In this document: one piece after another, positions 1 through 5,774 of the stretch | How positions within the stretch are numbered: the stretch's first letter is position 1 | How the letters are laid out: each line of letters opens with the position of its first letter | Assembly: GCA_023253875.1 (NCBI GenBank) | Contig: JALRFC010000134.1 | Location: 1 to 5,774 of the forward strand | Direction of reading: 5' to 3' | Source: Candidatus Kapaibacterium sp. | GTDB lineage: Bacteria; Bacteroidota; Ignavibacteria; Kapaibacteriales; UBA961 | Length of the DNA: 5,774 bases | Notes under the pieces: model-generated | What the model saw: only the letters and a program-made list of their open reading frames with translations | The model's database searches: none | What the model was told of the DNA's origin: nothing | Translations under genes and position numbers: made by a program

Positions 1-1
1 A

Positions 2-346
2 GCTTTCTCAAGAAGAATCTTTACTCCTGTGGAACAATCATATTGCGAAGGATATGCTCATGGCAAAATGGCACACTATGCGGCTCGATTTGCAGTAAAA
101 GAAGCCTTTAGCAAGGCAATTGGAACTGGTATTGCAAAAGGATTTGCATTCAAAGACATTGGCGTGGTCAATGAAAAAGGTGGAAAACCGGTGATTGTAT
201 TATCGGGCTCAATGCTTGAACAATGGGGAGCATATTCAATACATGTGTCTATCTCACATACGGATACCATTGCTATGGCAGTCGTGATCATAGAGTCGGA
301 GCATGGTGCTTACCCATTGGATGACCTTCTGGAGAATAATCAATGA
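2..346 (+). CDS. acpS: Holo-[acyl-carrier-protein] synthase, 5'-truncated by window edge
   Basis: AcpS transfers the 4'-phosphopantetheine arm of coenzyme A to a serine of apo-acyl carrier protein, in the cytoplasm, making ACP competent for fatty acid synthesis. The frame is open from base 2 and gives 114 codons before TGA at 344-346. A GTG at 29 is an internal valine, not the start, because the codons before it read FSRRIFTP, which matches the family's F-x-x-R-I/V-F-T-P segment ahead of the E-x-x-Y-C stretch. The hallmark RFAVKEAFSKAIGTG block lies at bases 80-124, and its KE glutamate (101-103) corresponds to the Mg-binding Glu58 of the E. coli enzyme. SISHTDTIAMAVVI near the end is the conserved C-terminal SxSH...A.A block. 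About 24 N-terminal residues, including the metal-binding Asp of the GTD motif, lie outside the window. The stop overlaps the next gene's ATG (ATGA), implying an operon. The family call is secure. Confidence 0.93.
   Translation, partial: AFSRRIFTPVEQSYCEGYAHGKMAHYAARFAVKEAFSKAIGTGIAKGFAFKDIGVVNEKGGKPVIVLSGSMLEQWGAYSIHVSISHTDTIAMAVVIIESEHGAYPLDDLLENNQ
331..334 (+). promoter_or_regulatory. Ribosome binding site of the aspartokinase gene
   Basis: GGAG followed by 8 bases before the ATG at 343. It lies inside the last codons of acpS. It decides between the ATG at 343 and the in-frame ATG three codons later at 352, which would be 17 bases from the motif. It favours 343. Confidence 0.6.
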
Positions 347-1686
347 TAGTCATGAAATTCGGAGGGACCTCAGTCCAAGATGCTGATGCAATGAAGAATA
401 TAGTGTCAATCGTGCAAGCTTATTCTGGTCAAAAGATTCTCATCATTGCATCCGCATGTTCCGGAATTACGAGTGAATTATTAGGAATAGCTTCGGACTC
501 TGTCTATTTACCTGATATCACCCGTCGAGAAAGAGTAGATGCAATCATCAATAGACATCGCACAATCTGTGAAGATTTGGGATTGGATGCATCCACAGTA
601 CTGCATATTGAAGAGATTGGCAATCATCTGCAATCTTACTGCGAAGGTATAGCTTTGCTTGGCGAATGTTCGAATAGGTCCAAAGATGCAATTGCTTCAT
701 GTGGAGAATTGTTCTCCACGAGAATATTGTCAGGTATTGTAGGTGTACATTCCAATGCTCGGTGGTTTGATGCCAGAATGTCCATGAAGACTGATTCTCG
801 GTATTCACATGCACAGGTCAATATGAATGAAACGGAACGGCTATCCAATCAGCTCTTGAAACCATTGTTTGATCAGCATGATATCGTAATTACACAAGGA
901 TTCATTGGTTCCAATGAAGAAGGTCATGCCACAACATTGGGTCGAGGAGGATCTGATTATTCTGCAGCAATCTTTGGAGCTGTCTTGAATGCAGAAAATA
1001 TCATCATTTGGACAGATGTTAGTGGAATAGCGAGTGCGGATCCAAGGGTGATTCCAGATGCTCTTTTCATAGAATGCATGAGCTTTGATGAAGCTCGCAT
1101 GCTTTCCTATTTTGGAGCAAAAGTATTGCATCCTGAAACGATTCTTCCTGCGATGCAGAAAGAGATACCTGTGCAAGTCAAAAATACTTTCAAGAGTTCT
1201 GACTTGGGTACAACGATCACACGAAGGGGTGATGAATCAGCACATGGAATTCGTTCTGTGATTGCCAAAATGCCGATTACGTTTATTCAGATCCACATGC
1301 AGTCTGAAGTCCTTGAAAAGTCCACTGATCATTTGATACACTCATTGGATGAATTGATAGGTTCGAAATCATTGATCACCGTATCAATAGACTCAATGTT
1401 GTGTATGATCTATGATGCATCAGTCAGTTCTGTAGAAGAGAATATCGCATTATTGGCAGAGGATTTGGAAATCAATATTGGAGAATATGCCTTGATAAGT
1501 GCCATCGGACATAATCTCAGAGATAGCCATTCGAAAGAGTCTGTCAAGAAATTTCAAGAAATAATCAATGAATTAGATTCTTCTCCCATATTCATGGGTA
1601 CAATGCAACAGAATGCGATGTTCGCTTTGGTACATCCATTGAATGCAACAGCAATACTTCAAGAAATTCACCGAAATATCTCATGA
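343..1686 (+). CDS. lysC: Aspartokinase (monofunctional, ThrA/LysC class)
   Basis: Phosphorylates L-aspartate with ATP to 4-aspartyl phosphate, the committed step to lysine, threonine, methionine and diaminopimelate; cytoplasmic. The 447-residue length fits a monofunctional enzyme with no homoserine dehydrogenase fused. Kinase domain about 1-290: KFGGTSV at 5-11 (nucleotide-binding lysine K5), GELFS at 121-125 (glutamate equivalent to E. coli AKIII Glu119), GRGGSDYSA at 200-208, WTDVSG at 223-228, ADPR at 232-235, and FGAKVLHPET at 257-266. The rest, about 300-447, is the tandem ACT regulatory region that normally binds lysine or threonine for feedback inhibition. Its sequence is divergent, so the effector cannot be named. 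The start at 343 is supported by GGAG 8 bases upstream and by the ATGA overlap with acpS. The stop again overlaps the next ATG. The symbol lysC is by family resemblance; thrA-like naming is equally possible. Confidence 0.93.
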   Translation: MIVMKFGGTSVQDADAMKNIVSIVQAYSGQKILIIASACSGITSELLGIASDSVYLPDITRRERVDAIINRHRTICEDLGLDASTVLHIEEIGNHLQSYCEGIALLGECSNRSKDAIASCGELFSTRILSGIVGVHSNARWFDARMSMKTDSRYSHAQVNMNETERLSNQLLKPLFDQHDIVITQGFIGSNEEGHATTLGRGGSDYSAAIFGAVLNAENIIIWTDVSGIASADPRVIPDALFIECMSFDEARMLSYFGAKVLHPETILPAMQKEIPVQVKNTFKSSDLGTTITRRGDESAHGIRSVIAKMPITFIQIHMQSEVLEKSTDHLIHSLDELIGSKSLITVSIDSMLCMIYDASVSSVEENIALLAEDLEINIGEYALISAIGHNLRDSHSKESVKKFQEIINELDSSPIFMGTMQQNAMFALVHPLNATAILQEIHRNIS

Positions 1687-2507
1687 GATCATCAATTATT
1701 TCAACTTTGATTCTTGGTATTGCTCTATTGCATTCAACTGTGAATGCCCTTCCTATACAGGAAAATACGATAGATTCAGTGCTATATAGTGATATAGAAC
1801 TTGGTTTTGATGATGTGAAGTATATCGGTCAGGAGATCACTTCTGCTACTTCTGAATCCTTGTTTTCTGCCGGTATTATGCTCGGTTCTTCACTTGCCTT
1901 GATGCCTTATGATGAAGAGATGCGAACAACAGCTCTGAGAAATAAAGCCGCAATGGATGGAACAGCTCTTTCAATTGCCAATGAATATGGAAATCTACTC
2001 TACCCAGCTATCGGAATGATGGTCACTTATGGATATGGACTTGCATTCAAAGATGAGTCAGTCCGCGCTTTTGCCAGAAAAACAACGACTTCCTTATTGA
2101 TTGCAGGTGGAATCACAACGATTTTGAAATCGGTCCTAGGAAGGAGTCGACCATTTGTGAATGAAGGAAATGGCCAATTTTCGCCCTGTACTCTCGATGA
2201 TTCACGCTTGTCATTTCCTTCCGGACATTCAACAGTAGCATTCGTCATGAGTGCTTCATTGAGCAGAGTAATTGATCGATGGTGGGCCGATATATTATTA
2301 TATGGACTTGCTACGGGTACCGCCTATGCAAGAATCCATAATGACAGACATTGGCTGTCGGACACGGTGTTGGGAGCAGCAATTGGGTATCATGCAGCTC
2401 AATGGGTATTTGATTCAGAAAAAAACAAAGGGAATGGCAAAAATGATGCTATGGCAATTATTCCTATAATTCAGCCATATACAATAGGAATGATGATAAC
2501 ATTTTGA
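1683..2507 (+). CDS. Exported PAP2-family phosphatase (lipid phosphatase/phosphatidic acid phosphatase type 2)
   Basis: A 274-residue member of the PAP2/haloperoxidase fold, which hydrolyses phosphate monoesters or pyrophosphates of lipids or small molecules through a phospho-histidine intermediate. All three catalytic motifs are visible: K149-x6-R156-P157 (KSVLGRSRP), PSGH at 179-182 with H182, and R217-x5-H223-x3-D227. The usual serine before R217 is alanine. Residues 1-22 (MRSSIISTLILGIALLHSTVNA) look like a signal peptide with cleavage after VNA, so the enzyme probably works in the periplasm or anchored to a membrane. Further hydrophobic stretches at about 61-75, 104-121 and 135-148 could be buried helices of the fold or membrane segments. 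The tail after about 257 is hydrophobic and ends in phenylalanine (TIGMMITF). Substrate cannot be read from sequence; undecaprenyl pyrophosphate, phosphatidic acid or phosphatidylglycerophosphate are all possible. No Shine-Dalgarno is evident; the ATGA overlap with the aspartokinase gene suggests translational coupling. Confidence 0.88.
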   Translation: MRSSIISTLILGIALLHSTVNALPIQENTIDSVLYSDIELGFDDVKYIGQEITSATSESLFSAGIMLGSSLALMPYDEEMRTTALRNKAAMDGTALSIANEYGNLLYPAIGMMVTYGYGLAFKDESVRAFARKTTTSLLIAGGITTILKSVLGRSRPFVNEGNGQFSPCTLDDSRLSFPSGHSTVAFVMSASLSRVIDRWWADILLYGLATGTAYARIHNDRHWLSDTVLGAAIGYHAAQWVFDSEKNKGNGKNDAMAIIPIIQPYTIGMMITF

Positions 2508-2555
2508 TCAATGATATTGGGGAAATTTCATTGGGTTGCAATTCTTATTTTTTTT
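2508..2555 (+). terminator. Possible rho-independent terminator of the upstream operon
   Basis: Directly after the PAP2 stop, AATGATATT (2510-2518) pairs with AATTTCATT (2524-2532) around a GGGGA loop, with one T-T mismatch and a flanking C2509-G2533 pair. A run of eight T lies at 2548-2555. The stem is AT-rich and the T-run starts about 15 bases after it, so this is not a canonical terminator. Position at the operon end is the main support. Confidence 0.33.
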
Positions 2556-2580
2556 AGTAATTTGACAATATCACCAAATG

Positions 2581-2610
2581 ATAATGTGATTTGGCAGCGG
2601 ATTACATTAT
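2581..2610. repeat. Inverted repeat, 10-bp arms
   Basis: ATAATGTGAT (2581-2590) and ATTACATTAT (2601-2610) flank a 10-base spacer, TTGGCAGCGG. Nine of ten positions are Watson-Crick and the tenth is a G-T wobble, so an RNA copy would form a 10-bp stem. It could be an operator or part of a structured leader; no T-run follows it. It is the longest inverted repeat I found in the gap. Confidence 0.55.
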
Positions 2611-2617
2611 ACACATA

Positions 2618-2633
2618 CCGGAAGAAGGTCCGG
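2618..2633. repeat. Short GC-rich inverted repeat
   Basis: CCGGA (2618-2622) and TCCGG (2629-2633) are exact reverse complements around the six-base loop AGAAGG. The stem is short but GC-rich in an AT-rich gap. The loop is purine-rich and resembles an anti-SD target, but no start codon follows at a useful distance. Its role is unknown. Confidence 0.4.
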
Positions 2634-2650
2634 CCACACAACAAATGAGC

Positions 2651-2670
2651 ATCGAACGAGGGGTTTCGAT
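2651..2670. repeat. Inverted repeat just upstream of the candidate -33/-35 element
   Basis: ATCGAA (2651-2656) and TTCGAT (2665-2670) are exact reverse complements around CGAGGGGT. After one C-T mismatch the pairing can continue with G2649-C2672 and A2648-T2673. It ends three bases before the TTGACA at 2674, a place where a regulator could bind; that role is inference. Confidence 0.42.
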
Positions 2671-2672
2671 TC

Positions 2673-2703
2673 TTTGACACAATTCGGGATGAATATAGTC
2701 TTG
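2673..2703 (+). promoter_or_regulatory. Candidate promoter of the susC-like gene
   Basis: TTTG (2673-2676, inside TTTGACA) lies 19 bases before TAGTCTTG (2696-2703). The latter matches the Bacteroidota -7 consensus TAnnTTTG except for one base. The spacing is within the range described for Bacteroides primary-sigma promoters. Read as a sigma-70 promoter instead, TTGACA and TATAGT (2694-2699) are only 14 bases apart, which is too short. Transcription would begin near 2710 and give a leader of about 100 bases. No experimental support. Confidence 0.42.
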
Positions 2704-2802
2704 TTTATTACATGACTTGTGCTTGCCATGTATTGCTCTTTCCACACAGAAATACAATATGTCTAGCTAATCCCATCTTCTTTTTTCCTCATCATTACTC
2801 AT

Positions 2803-2806
2803 GGAG
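2803..2806 (+). promoter_or_regulatory. Ribosome binding site of the susC-like gene
   Basis: GGAG lies five bases before the ATG at 2812, a good Shine-Dalgarno position that fixes the start. The motif sits inside a two-codon start-stop frame, ATG GAG TAA (2801-2809). Confidence 0.65.
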
Positions 2807-2811
2807 TAAGT

Positions 2812-5774
2812 ATGAAAAGATTGTTTTACTCTTCTCTCATTCTTGGATTGATGCTAACTGTTCAGTTTGCATTTGCACAGGAGAGGGTGGTTTCGGGTAA
2901 AGTGACAAATTCCAAGGGAGCTCCCTTGCCCGGTGCCACAATTTTAGTCAAAGGAACCACATCGGGTGCCTTTGCCAAAGCAGACGGAAAGTACAAGGTG
3001 ACAGTTCCTCCAAGTGGAAAAACACTTGTCTTTAAAATGGTTGGGATGAAAACCAAAGAAGTAGCATTGGGTAGTTCTGAAAATGTGGACGTGACATTAC
3101 AAGATGATGCCACACGAAGCGAAGATGTGGTGGTAACTGCAATCGGTATTGAGCAACAAAAGCGTTCCTTGACCTATGCAACACAGCAAGTGGAAGGAAA
3201 TGCTTTGACTCAATCAAGAGAAGCAAATATCGTTGGCGGTTTGGCAGGTAAGATTGCAGGTGTTCAAGTGACAAATGCAACCGGTGCGGCAGGTGGTTCA
3301 TCATATATTCGAATCAGAGGCGCATCGTCAATCACTGGTGATAATCAGCCATTATTTGTCATTGATGGTATTCCAATTGACAATTCACAATTAAATACAG
3401 AAAGTGGTCTTGCTGGTGTTGCTTATTCAAATCGCGCGGTTGATATCAACCCTGATGATATTGAATCAGTGAATGTGTTGAAAGGTGCTGCTGCAACATC
3501 ACTCTATGGTATACGTGCTGCATCCGGCGCGATCATTATCACAACGAAGAAAGGTTTGTCAAGCTCAACAGTTGGTAGAATGAGTGCGACATTTTCAACT
3601 TCACTTGGTATTGATCAAGTAAACAAGTTGCCTGAACATCAAACAAAATATGGTCAAGGCTTGAATGGCCAAATAGGTTCTCCAATTGCAACTCCTGCAA
3701 ATCAGCGTCCTCGCTCATGGGGTGCTGCTTTGGATACATTACGATGGGTAGCAGATCCAACCTATATTTGGGATAAAAATGGTAGAATCGTTGGTCAGAG
3801 CAATCCTGCTGCTGCAACTGGAAAACAAGTTACTCCATATGATAATCTAGGTGATTTCTTCCGCACAGGTTATACGACAACAAATGCATTTTCTCTTTCC
3901 GGTGGAAATACATCATCTAACTTTTATCTCTCTCTTTCAAACATGAATCAATCCGGTGTTACTCCAAAGAATACATTTGAGAGAACAACACTTCGTTTGT
4001 CCGGCGATCATGCATTCTCATCAGAATTGAAAGTATCCGGTTCTGTGAATTATACCAAATCCGGTGGTACAAGAATTCAGCAAGGCTCTAATATCTCTGG
4101 CGTGATGTTGGGTCTGCTCCGTACTCCAATCACATTTGATAATGCGAATGGTGTAGATGGTGCAGAAAATTCAGAAGCATATCAATTTGCTGATGGTAGC
4201 CAAAGAACATATCGTGGATTCTTTGGATTTGATAATCCATATTGGGTTGTGAACAATACTCCTTTCACGGATGATGTCAATCGTGTTGTAGCGTATGCTC
4301 AAGCCGATTATACTCCGGCAGATTGGATTAGCGTAATGTATCGTGTTGGTCAGGATTTCTATTCCGATCGTAGAAAGCAAATCTATGCAGTGAATTCCAA
4401 TTCATATGTGGCAGGTCGAATCATTGAAGATCAATATTTCAATAGTGATCTTACAAGTGATCTCATCGTGACAATGCGCAAAGATTTTGACCAGGATTTG
4501 AAAGGAAGTTTGATTCTTGGACAAAACATGTATTCAAAGAATTTGGAAAATCTTTATGCTACCGGTGATGATCTTGTGATTCCAGGTTTCTATAATATGT
4601 CTAATGCACGTACATTAAATCCTGGTCAATCACTTGTTTCCAAGCGCACTTCTGCTCTTTATGCAGATGCAAGACTTGAATACAAGAATTATTTATATGT
4701 CAATGCAACATTGAGAAATGAGTGGTCAACTACATTACCAGTTGATAATAATTCATTCATGTTTGGATCAGGAAGTGTTGGTCTTGTTCTTTCAGAACTC
4801 ATGGGACCAAGCGAAGAAATTAATTTCTTGAAACTTCGTGGTTCCTATGCATTGGTTGGAAAAGATGCACCTATCTATGCAACTCAAACATTGTTCACAA
4901 AAGCAGGTTTTGCTGATGGTTGGACAAATGGTATCACATTCCCATTCAATGGCAATGCAGGTTTCCAAATGTCAAGTTCTCTTGGTGCAGCAGATTTGAA
5001 ACCTGAAATGAAATCAGAAATCGAAATTGGTTTGGAAGGTAGATTATTCAATAATTCCATCACATTTGATGTGAACTATTATGACAATACTTCAACAGAT
5101 CAGATCTTTGCCGTTCCCGTTGCTGCATCAAGTGGATATACTAGCAAATTGATGAATGCAGGAAGTATCAAGAATTCAGGAATTGAAGTTCAACTTGGTG
5201 GTCGCCTCTTTGATATGGATGGATTCACTGCAGACCTCAATGTCAATTGGTCGAAGAATGTGAGCGAAGTTGTTTCTCTTGCTGAAGGTGTAGAAAATAT
5301 CTATATCAATGGTTTCACTGGTTCACAAATTCGTGCAGTTGCAGGCAAACCTTATGGTACCATCTTTGGTGGAAAATGGGAAAGAGATGAGCAAGGAAAT
5401 CGCATCATCGGTGCAAATGGTTATCCTGTTGTAAGTGATGAAGAAGGTGAGCTAGGCAATATCAATCCGGATTGGATTGCAGGCACAAGACTCACTTTGG
5501 GTTATCAAGGTGTTACACTTTCAGCATTGCTTGATATCAAATCAGGTGGTGTGATGTGGAATGGTACAAGAGGTGCTTTGGTTAATTATGGTGTAGCCAA
5601 AGAGACAGAAAATCGTGGAACATTGACTGTATTCGAAGGTGTACGCCAAGTGAATGGTACATGGGTTAAGAATGATACAGCAGTACCACTAAGTCAAGCA
5701 TGGTATTTAGGAAATGGCGGTGGATTTGGTAATCAATCAGAAGAATTTGTTGAAGATGCAAGTTATATCCGTTT
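2812..5774 (+). CDS. SusC/RagA-family TonB-dependent outer-membrane transporter, 3'-truncated by window edge
   Basis: Energised uptake channel of the outer membrane. Family members sit under a SusD-type surface lipoprotein and import glycans, peptides or other large nutrients using TonB-ExbBD. The frame is open for 987 codons with no stop or frameshift. Signal peptide at 1-22, with cleavage expected at AFA|QE. Carboxypeptidase-D regulatory-like domain about 26-98 (SGKVTNSKGAPLPGATILVKG...). TonB-box-like EDVVVTAIG at 104-112. Plug about 115-248, with RIRGASSI at 167-174, VIDGIP at 183-188 and the signature LKGAAATSLYGIRAASGAI from 223. The remainder is beta-barrel, including RTPITFDN (near 437-444), DNPYW (near 475), NINPDWIAG at 883-891, MWNGTRG at 915-921 and DASYIR at 982-987. 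The last motif normally lies some tens of residues from the C-terminus, so only the end is missing. The ATG at 2812 has GGAG five bases upstream. Substrate cannot be inferred; no SusD is in the window. Confidence 0.95.
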   Translation, partial: MKRLFYSSLILGLMLTVQFAFAQERVVSGKVTNSKGAPLPGATILVKGTTSGAFAKADGKYKVTVPPSGKTLVFKMVGMKTKEVALGSSENVDVTLQDDATRSEDVVVTAIGIEQQKRSLTYATQQVEGNALTQSREANIVGGLAGKIAGVQVTNATGAAGGSSYIRIRGASSITGDNQPLFVIDGIPIDNSQLNTESGLAGVAYSNRAVDINPDDIESVNVLKGAAATSLYGIRAASGAIIITTKKGLSSSTVGRMSATFSTSLGIDQVNKLPEHQTKYGQGLNGQIGSPIATPANQRPRSWGAALDTLRWVADPTYIWDKNGRIVGQSNPAAATGKQVTPYDNLGDFFRTGYTTTNAFSLSGGNTSSNFYLSLSNMNQSGVTPKNTFERTTLRLSGDHAFSSELKVSGSVNYTKSGGTRIQQGSNISGVMLGLLRTPITFDNANGVDGAENSEAYQFADGSQRTYRGFFGFDNPYWVVNNTPFTDDVNRVVAYAQADYTPADWISVMYRVGQDFYSDRRKQIYAVNSNSYVAGRIIEDQYFNSDLTSDLIVTMRKDFDQDLKGSLILGQNMYSKNLENLYATGDDLVIPGFYNMSNARTLNPGQSLVSKRTSALYADARLEYKNYLYVNATLRNEWSTTLPVDNNSFMFGSGSVGLVLSELMGPSEEINFLKLRGSYALVGKDAPIYATQTLFTKAGFADGWTNGITFPFNGNAGFQMSSSLGAADLKPEMKSEIEIGLEGRLFNNSITFDVNYYDNTSTDQIFAVPVAASSGYTSKLMNAGSIKNSGIEVQLGGRLFDMDGFTADLNVNWSKNVSEVVSLAEGVENIYINGFTGSQIRAVAGKPYGTIFGGKWERDEQGNRIIGANGYPVVSDEEGELGNINPDWIAGTRLTLGYQGVTLSALLDIKSGGVMWNGTRGALVNYGVAKETENRGTLTVFEGVRQVNGTWVKNDTAVPLSQAWYLGNGGGFGNQSEEFVEDASYIR

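Larger units (their letters stand above)
2508..2811. other. Intergenic region between the acpS-lysC-PAP2 operon and susC
   Basis: A 304-base stretch in which I find no believable coding region. It contains a weak terminator-like structure near its left end, three successive inverted repeats between 2581 and 2670, two TTGACA hexamers (2562-2567 and 2674-2679), and the promoter candidate and ribosome binding site of the transporter gene. A T-loop-like stretch (TTTCGATTC, 2664-2672) does not sit in a cloverleaf, so I do not call a tRNA. A plus-strand open frame starting at 2712 runs across the susC start in another frame and looks spurious. Confidence 0.7.

Noticed and set aside
29..346. A short gene starting at GTG 29
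   Set aside because: The frame is open upstream to base 2 and the upstream residues match AcpS, so the GTG is an internal codon of a gene cut by the window edge.
548..1176. Minus-strand open frames inside the aspartokinase gene (548-814, 636-848, 841-1176)
   Set aside because: They overlap a well-supported gene on the other strand and their products are rich in Trp, His and Cys with no recognisable motif; they look like shadows.
2644..2680. A tRNA or other RNA gene suggested by the T-loop-like TTTCGATTC
   Set aside because: Flanking bases do not form the T-arm stem, and no acceptor, D or anticodon arms could be assembled around it.
2712..2900. Plus-strand frame of 62 codons (MTCACHVLL...) overlapping the susC start
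   Set aside because: No ribosome binding site, odd composition, and it runs in another frame across the susC signal peptide coding region.
3032..4380. Minus-strand open frames inside the transporter gene (3032-3304, 3539-3817, 4171-4380)
   Set aside because: They lie antisense to a coding frame with clear SusC motifs throughout, and the translated products show no family features.
1..5774. CRISPR array, insertion sequence, integrase, toxin-antitoxin or defence genes
   Set aside because: No regularly spaced direct repeats, transposase motifs, terminal inverted repeats or small paired genes were seen on either strand.

Overview
The window looks like a chromosomal piece of a moderately AT-rich member of the Bacteroidota or a close FCB-group relative. 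The strongest evidence is a SusC/RagA-family TonB-dependent outer-membrane transporter filling the right half. Its domain order (signal peptide, carboxypeptidase-D-like domain, plug, barrel) is typical of that phylum. Usable GGAG Shine-Dalgarno motifs precede two of the starts, which is not the rule in classical Bacteroides. A deeper FCB branch (Ignavibacteria/Kapabacteria-like) is therefore possible, but this is inference.

Left half (1-2507): three plus-strand genes are packed head to tail. The first is the 3' part of acpS (holo-acyl-carrier-protein synthase), cut by the window start. The second is a complete monofunctional aspartokinase. The third is an exported PAP2-type phosphatase. Both junctions are four-base ATGA overlaps, so the three are very probably one translationally coupled operon. 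The products do not form one pathway: they cover carrier-protein activation, the first step of aspartate-family amino acid synthesis, and periplasmic lipid/phosphate-ester hydrolysis. The grouping looks like housekeeping co-expression rather than a dedicated system.

Middle (2508-2811): a 304-base gap with no convincing gene. It holds a weak terminator-like hairpin with a downstream T8 run, three consecutive short inverted repeats, two TTGACA boxes, and a Bacteroidota-like promoter candidate about 110 bases before the susC start. A clear GGAG ribosome binding site lies just before that start.

Right half (2812-5774): a 987-codon uninterrupted reading frame for the SusC-like transporter. It runs off the window probably a few dozen residues before its natural end. 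A SusD-like lipoprotein partner would be expected just downstream, outside the window.

I see no RNA gene, CRISPR array, insertion sequence, phage gene or defence system, and nothing here forces the conclusion of an undescribed system. The least explained part is the structured intergenic leader.
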